The position numbers were made by a program, and so were the translations under genes. Below the pieces are notes generated by a model, which saw only the letters and a program-made list of their open reading frames with translations, was not told where the DNA came from and searched no databases. From contig NZ_OANT01000005.1 of NCBI RefSeq assembly GCF_900096995.1, forward strand, positions 62,001 through 126,000: 64,000 bases of DNA, in the 5' to 3' direction. This stretch comes from Acinetobacter puyangensis (GTDB lineage Bacteria; Pseudomonadota; Gammaproteobacteria; Pseudomonadales; Moraxellaceae). The first letter of the stretch is position 1. Each line of letters starts with the position of its first letter. Positions 60,007-64,000 of the stretch are shown in pieces.

Positions 60007-61572
60007 CTATTGACCGGAACGGATCAGATAATCAAATGCACTTAAAGACGCTTTGGCACCTTCACCAGTGGCAATGATGATTTGTTTATACGGTACAGTG
60101 GTACAGTCACCTGCGGCAAATACACCCTGAACATTGGTTTCATTGCGTTCATTGATCACAATTTCACCACGATTGCTCAATTCCACTGCACTGTCTTTGA
60201 GGAAATCTGTATTGGGTAACAAACCAATTTGAACAAAAATCCCTGCCAGTTCAATCAAATGTTCTTCATCAGTCGCACGGTCTTTATATTTCAGACCTGT
60301 TACCTGACTACCATCACCCACCACTTCTGTACTCAACGCATTCATGATGACAGTAGTGTTTGGTAAGCTATGTAACTTATCTTGCAACACTTGATCTGCA
60401 CGTAATTTGGTATCAAACTCGAATAATGTCACATGTTCAACAATACCGGCAAGGTCAATGGCCGCTTCAACACCAGAGTTACCGCCACCAATGACTGCAA
60501 CACGTTTGCCTTTAAATAACGGACCATCACAGTGTGGACAGTAAGCAACACCACGTGTCGCATATTCTACCTCACCAGGAACGCCCATTTTTCTCCAACG
60601 CGCACCTGTAGACAGAATCACTGCTTTGGATTCAAGTTTTGCACCATTTTCCAATTCCAGTTCTACCAAACCATTGGCTGTTTGATCGGCACCAGTGATT
60701 TTATTCACTTTTTGCAGATTCATGATGTCTACGCCATAGACACGAACATGTGCTTCCAGATCTTCACCAAATTTTGGTCCCACTGTTTTTTGTATCGTAG
60801 TGAAGTTTTCAATGTCCATGGTATCCATTACCTGTCCACCAAAGCGTTCGGCCACAATACCGGTTTTAATCCCTTTACGTGCTGCATAAATCGCTGCGGT
60901 ACCACCTGCTGGGCCACCACCAACAATTAACACATCAAATGCATCTTTGGCATTAATTTTGGCAGCTTCTTTTTCCGCAGAGTTACTATCCAGTTTCGCA
61001 ACAATTTCTTCAATGGTCATACGGCCTTGACCGAAATGTTCATTATCCTGAAACACCATTGGTACAGCCATGATTTTACGCTCTTCGACTTCTTCTTGAA
61101 AGAAACCGCCTTCAATCATGGTGGTTGTGCTATTCGGATTGTAAATTGCGATCAGGTTTAATGCCTGTACCACATCCGGACAGTTATGACAGGTTAAAGA
61201 AACAAAGACATCAAAGTTTGCAGTTAAATCCAAGCCTTTAATTTGTGTCAGAATTTCATCAGATACTTTTGGTGCATAACCGGAAGTTTGTAACAAAGCC
61301 AGAATTAAAGACGTAAATTCATGCCCCATCGGCAAACCAGCAAAGAATACTCGTGGTTGCTGTCCTGCTTTGGCAATACCAAAACTTGGACGACGGTGAT
61401 GTGTACCATCATAACGGGCACTCACCTGATTAGACAGCTCGGCAATCTCACCGACAAGTTCTTTCACTTGTAAGGATTTATCAGAATCATCGAGGGAGGC
61501 GATGATTTCAATGGGAGATTCTAAACGCTCTAAATAAGCTTTTAATTGTGTTTTTACATTTTGGTCTAACAT
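60007..61572 (-). CDS. ahpF: alkyl hydroperoxide reductase subunit F
   Basis: NADH-dependent flavoprotein that recycles the peroxiredoxin AhpC. 521 residues. The N-terminal tandem thioredoxin folds carry CHNC (about 128-131); the FAD site [18 protein letters not shown] is at about 216; the NADH site [16 protein letters not shown] follows; the redox pair CPHC is at about 344. The ending [14 protein letters not shown] is standard. GGAG lies before the ATG. ahpC is not adjacent. Upstream palindromes could bind a peroxide regulator but do not fit OxyR spacing. Confidence 0.95.
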   Translation of the reverse strand: MLDQNVKTQLKAYLERLESPIEIIASLDDSDKSLQVKELVGEIAELSNQVSARYDGTHHRRPSFGIAKAGQQPRVFFAGLPMGHEFTSLILALLQTSGYAPKVSDEILTQIKGLDLTANFDVFVSLTCHNCPDVVQALNLIAIYNPNSTTTMIEGGFFQEEVEERKIMAVPMVFQDNEHFGQGRMTIEEIVAKLDSNSAEKEAAKINAKDAFDVLIVGGGPAGGTAAIYAARKGIKTGIVAERFGGQVMDTMDIENFTTIQKTVGPKFGEDLEAHVRVYGVDIMNLQKVNKITGADQTANGLVELELENGAKLESKAVILSTGARWRKMGVPGEVEYATRGVAYCPHCDGPLFKGKRVAVIGGGNSGVEAAIDLAGIVEHVTLFEFDTKLRADQVLQDKLHSLPNTTVIMNALSTEVVGDGSQVTGLKYKDRATDEEHLIELAGIFVQIGLLPNTDFLKDSAVELSNRGEIVINERNETNVQGVFAAGDCTTVPYKQIIIATGEGAKASLSAFDYLIRSGQ

Positions 61573-61631
61573 CTTTATGCTCCAATAATAAAGTCTTTCA
61601 TTCGTTAAATGTATAGTAGGCTTTTCTTTAT

Positions 61632-61666
61632 GATAGGTAAAACAGAATGTTTTTATAAAAACTATC
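61632..61666. promoter_or_regulatory. palindromic promoter region of ahpF
   Basis: A perfect 14-base palindrome GTTTTTATAAAAAC (61649-61662) is embedded between GATAG (61632-61636) and CTATC (61662-61666). It lies 77-94 bases upstream of ahpF, a likely operator or promoter site. Regulator unknown. Confidence 0.35.
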
Positions 61667-61838
61667 GGTTTTTTAAATCAAAATCTTAAGACGCTCCATT
61701 TTCCCATAATATGAGGGCTATTATGCTGAAATACAAACCTCTTTCGCATTGAATCCATAATGTATTTTCAGCTTAAGTTGCCCAAATCGGAATATCCTTT
61801 TAGAATAGCGCAGTTTTTCTTAAATTCTCTTTGTCCCC

Positions 61839-62564
61839 ATGTCAGATCATTTGCAAAACGCTATAGCACAAGATATCCAAGATCTGGATAATCTTACCGA
61901 ACATCGTGAAATTGTGACGTTTATGCGTCGCTCTTCTCCCTTGAATACTTCACAGCGTACAGCGTTGGAGAAGCATCAGGAATTTATTTTGCAATATCCG
62001 GTTGGCGACTTGCGTAAGGCTTTTCCTCATCCGGAACGACCATTGACTGTAGAAATCGGTTTTGGTATGGGACGCTCACTGGTTTTAATGGCCAAGGCCA
62101 ATCCTGAGCGTAATTACGTCGGGATTGAAGTACATATTCCTGGCATTGCACAATGTGTTTATGAAGCCGGTCTGGCAGAATTAAATAATTTACGTGTACT
62201 CGATGCCGATGCCATTCAGGTCTTAAAAGAAATGCCTGATGACAGTATTGATTGTATTCAGCTATATTTCCCCGACCCATGGCAGAAAAAACGTCACTTC
62301 AAACGCCGTTTTGTGATTCATGAGCGCATGGCTTTGGTAGAACAAAAGCTAAAAGTCGGTGGTACTTTTCATGCTGCAACCGATTGGGAACCGTATGCCG
62401 AATGGATGCTGGATATTCTCGAACATCGTCCGCGTTTAAACAATATGGCAGGAAAAAATAAGTCTTATCCCCGTCCTGAATGGCGTCCGCTGACAAAATT
62501 CGAAAAACGTGGACTGGAAGCAGGACACCAAATTAATGATTTTATTTTTGAAAAAATAAATTAA
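61839..62564 (+). CDS. trmB: tRNA (guanine-46 N7)-methyltransferase
   Basis: 241 residues, Rossmann-fold SAM enzyme. Motifs: VEIGFGMGRSLVLMAKANP (SAM loop, about 69-87), YVGIEVHIPGIAQCV, and the active-site IQLYFPDPWQKKRHFKRRF, then FHAATDWEPYAEWML. The N-terminal ~60 residues are variable as usual. Divergent from ahpF. Confidence 0.95.
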   Translation: MSDHLQNAIAQDIQDLDNLTEHREIVTFMRRSSPLNTSQRTALEKHQEFILQYPVGDLRKAFPHPERPLTVEIGFGMGRSLVLMAKANPERNYVGIEVHIPGIAQCVYEAGLAELNNLRVLDADAIQVLKEMPDDSIDCIQLYFPDPWQKKRHFKRRFVIHERMALVEQKLKVGGTFHAATDWEPYAEWMLDILEHRPRLNNMAGKNKSYPRPEWRPLTKFEKRGLEAGHQINDFIFEKIN

Positions 62565-62586
62565 CGCGCATTAAGTTCTTATTATT

Positions 62587-62618
62587 GCTTGTAACATTGC
62601 AAATCGATGTTGCAAGCA
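62587..62618 (+). terminator. hairpin after trmB
   Basis: GCTTGTAACA and TGTTGCAAGC form a ten-base-pair stem with one G-U pair and an 11-base loop, 22 bases after the stop. No T run follows, so termination strength is unclear. Confidence 0.4.
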
Positions 62619-62700
62619 TCCGCATAGCTTAAATAACACTCCATATAAATAAAAAGATCTTTCTATTTTTATATTCAAGTTGCAGTTATGCTACAATTAA

Positions 62701-62717
62701 GATAATAGTTATCATTT
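62701..62717. promoter_or_regulatory. Fur box in front of fecI-like gene
   Basis: GATAATAGTTATCATTT is close to the Fur consensus (GATAAT and ATCATT both exact), 17 bases before the sigma factor ATG. Iron starvation would relieve repression. Confidence 0.75.
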
Positions 62718-62733
62718 ACATTTCATATTTATT

Positions 62734-63222
62734 ATGCGTGATTCGTTTCAACAATTGTATCAAGAGCATCATTCCTGGTTATATCAGTGGTTAAGACAGC
62801 GTTTAAACCATTCAGAAGATGCCGCTGATCTGGCACATGATACCTTTTTGCGTGTGCTGAAACGGCAGGAGCAATTTCATTTTGAACAACCGCGTGCCCT
62901 ACTCACCACCATTGCCAAAGGTATTCTGATCAATTGGTATCAGCGTCAATCAATTGAAAAAGCCTATAAAGAGGCCTTGGCAACACAACCTGAACACTAT
63001 CATATTTCACCCGAACAGCAATTACAGTCGATTGAAGCATTATGTTTAATCAATGATTTATTGAACAATATGCCGACACGACAACGTCAAGTGTTTATCT
63101 GGTCACAACTCGAAGGCATCACCCAACAAGAAATTGCCAATCGTTTAAATATTTCAACCCGAACTGTAATACGTGATCTATTGCAAGCCATGACCATTTG
63201 CCTGACCGTGATGGATGACTAA
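62734..63222 (+). CDS. FecI-type ECF sigma factor
   Basis: 162-residue extracytoplasmic-function sigma factor. Region 2 is LYQEHHSWLYQWLRQRLNHSEDAADLAHDTFLRVL with the FecI-type AxDLxHDTF; region 4 is NMPTRQRQVFIWSQLEGITQQEIANRLNISTRTVIRDL. Such factors switch on TonB-dependent siderophore receptors when their FecR partner signals. A Fur box directly upstream fits. The fecR gene starts eight bases after its stop; the receptor gene probably lies beyond the window. Confidence 0.9.
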   Translation: MRDSFQQLYQEHHSWLYQWLRQRLNHSEDAADLAHDTFLRVLKRQEQFHFEQPRALLTTIAKGILINWYQRQSIEKAYKEALATQPEHYHISPEQQLQSIEALCLINDLLNNMPTRQRQVFIWSQLEGITQQEIANRLNISTRTVIRDLLQAMTICLTVMDD

Positions 63223-63230
63223 GCAGCAGA

Positions 63231-64000
63231 ATGAATCAACAGGAAATCCTCGCACAAGCTGCCGAATGGCTATTAAAAATTCGCTCAGGTGAATTAAGCC
63301 AGCAACAATTACAAGAACTGGAACAGTGGAAACACAGCAGTCCGGCACATGAAAAAGCTTGGCGAAAGGCAGAAAAATTGCTCAATGTGCTCAATGATAT
63401 ACCGCAAAACTCAGACGCTATTTTACAACATGGACAGCAACATAGTCGCAAGATACTGGGCAAACTGGTATTAAGTCTTTTATTTGCAAGTACGGCAATC
63501 TATTTCTGGCAAGACAATTGGTACTATCGTTTATTTGCCGATTATTATACCGCCCGTGGGGAACAACAACAGATTTTACTCGAAGATGGCACACAACTGG
63601 ATCTCAATACCAGTACGGCACTCGATGTACAATATACGGCGCAGCAACGTTCAATTCATTTACATTATGGTGAAATCTGGATTAAGACGGGTCATCTGGC
63701 TGCATACAAAGATCAACCCTTTATTGTCACCAGCAAATATGCAGATATACAGGCACTTGGCACGGTATTTAGTGTACAGCAATTGCAGAAACAGCAACAA
63801 AGCTGTGTTGCCGTATTAGAAAGTGCAGTTAAAATCAAGCTTAAAGATTCCCATAAGGCACAGATTTTGCGTGCTGGCGAACAATTGTGTTTCGATGCAC
63901 GACGAAGTTTTGGTAAACAACCTGTACAACCCAACCAATACCTTTGGCGTAATCATGTCATTATGGCCTATGACATGCCACTTAAAACCCTGATTCAGCA
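63231..64000 (+). CDS. FecR-type sigma regulator (3' end outside window)
   Basis: At least 256 residues, frame open to the window edge. N-terminal cytoplasmic DUF4880-like domain (MNQQEILAQAAEWLLKIRSG, then ELEQWKHSSPAHEKAWRKAE), one membrane helix (LGKLVLSLLFASTAIYFW, about 76-93), then the periplasmic FecR domain: TARGEQQQILLEDGTQLDLNTSTAL, and VTSKYADIQALGTVFSVQ. It holds the sigma factor inactive or activates it on receptor signal. Eight bases after fecI, surely one operon. Confidence 0.9.
   Translation, partial: MNQQEILAQAAEWLLKIRSGELSQQQLQELEQWKHSSPAHEKAWRKAEKLLNVLNDIPQNSDAILQHGQQHSRKILGKLVLSLLFASTAIYFWQDNWYYRLFADYYTARGEQQQILLEDGTQLDLNTSTALDVQYTAQQRSIHLHYGEIWIKTGHLAAYKDQPFIVTSKYADIQALGTVFSVQQLQKQQQSCVAVLESAVKIKLKDSHKAQILRAGEQLCFDARRSFGKQPVQPNQYLWRNHVIMAYDMPLKTLIQ

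Noticed and set aside
61590..61666. OxyR site upstream of ahpF
   Set aside because: ATAG/CTAT words are present, but their spacing does not fit ATAG-N7-CTAT-N7-ATAG-N7-CTAT.
1..64000. tRNA, rRNA, CRISPR arrays, prophage or full insertion sequences
   Set aside because: Looked for cloverleaf arms, repeat-spacer periodicity, integrase and transposase motifs; none seen by eye.

Overview
The window reads as chromosomal DNA of a moderately AT-rich gammaproteobacterium, most likely an Acinetobacter or close Moraxellaceae relative. This rests on gene content and linkage: scattered type II secretion genes, pilZ beside holB, an orphan RnfB-type ferredoxin next to nth, the MurU/AmgK muramate recycling pair beside lptD-surA, and a mrcB gene followed by an LpoP-like lipoprotein gene. 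No species can be named from sequence reading alone. No rRNA, tRNA, CRISPR array, prophage or complete insertion sequence was seen.

Layout. 1-7 kb is an accessory-looking stretch. It holds the end of an MFS permease, a palindrome-rich element with terminal inverted repeats, a lone AT-rich hypothetical gene, and a cyanide-insensitive type bd oxidase operon (cioA, cioB and a 40-residue subunit) followed by a MocR-type regulator. 7-24.5 kb is almost wholly minus strand: amgK-murU, rsmG-parA-parB, exbB-exbD-msbA-lpxK-kdsB, holB-pilZ-tatD, tetR-gspH-gspI-gspJ-gspK, moeB, an ABC1/UbiB-family kinase and folB-folK. It therefore joins chromosome partition, lipid A and Kdo synthesis and export, DNA polymerase clamp loading, secretion pseudopilins and folate synthesis. 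24.6-39.4 kb is mostly plus strand: lptD-surA, dnaE, trmJ-cysE, two lipoprotein genes (one a large alpha/beta hydrolase) and ruvC, with an RcnB-like gene and fxsA on the minus strand.

39.5-43.6 kb holds the most interesting regulation. The DAHP synthase gene aroG has a transcription attenuator upstream. It consists of a promoter, an 18-codon leader peptide with a Tyr-Tyr-Phe-Trp-Gln-Phe run, competing RNA pairings and an intrinsic terminator. A second aromatic-rich small ORF follows the terminator and overlaps the aroG start. Next come an ABC-F ATPase pseudogene with two separate lesions, a small P-loop kinase gene and a MITE bounded by TA dinucleotides.

43.8-64 kb is core metabolism and envelope: marR-mfs, gdhA, rnfB-nth-ybiB, yeaC, nadK, mrcB-lpoP, a Nudix/ThiE fusion, hemP under a Fur box, gspE, trmO, fpr, ahpF, trmB, and a Fur-box-preceded fecI-fecR pair cut by the window end. 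Several real genes are too short or too truncated for a simple ORF scan: both aroG leader ORFs, hemP, fecR and two weaker small-ORF candidates. Start codons were revised for several genes (folK, exbD, cysE, aroG, gdhA, nadK and others) from ribosome-binding sites, overlaps and family lengths.
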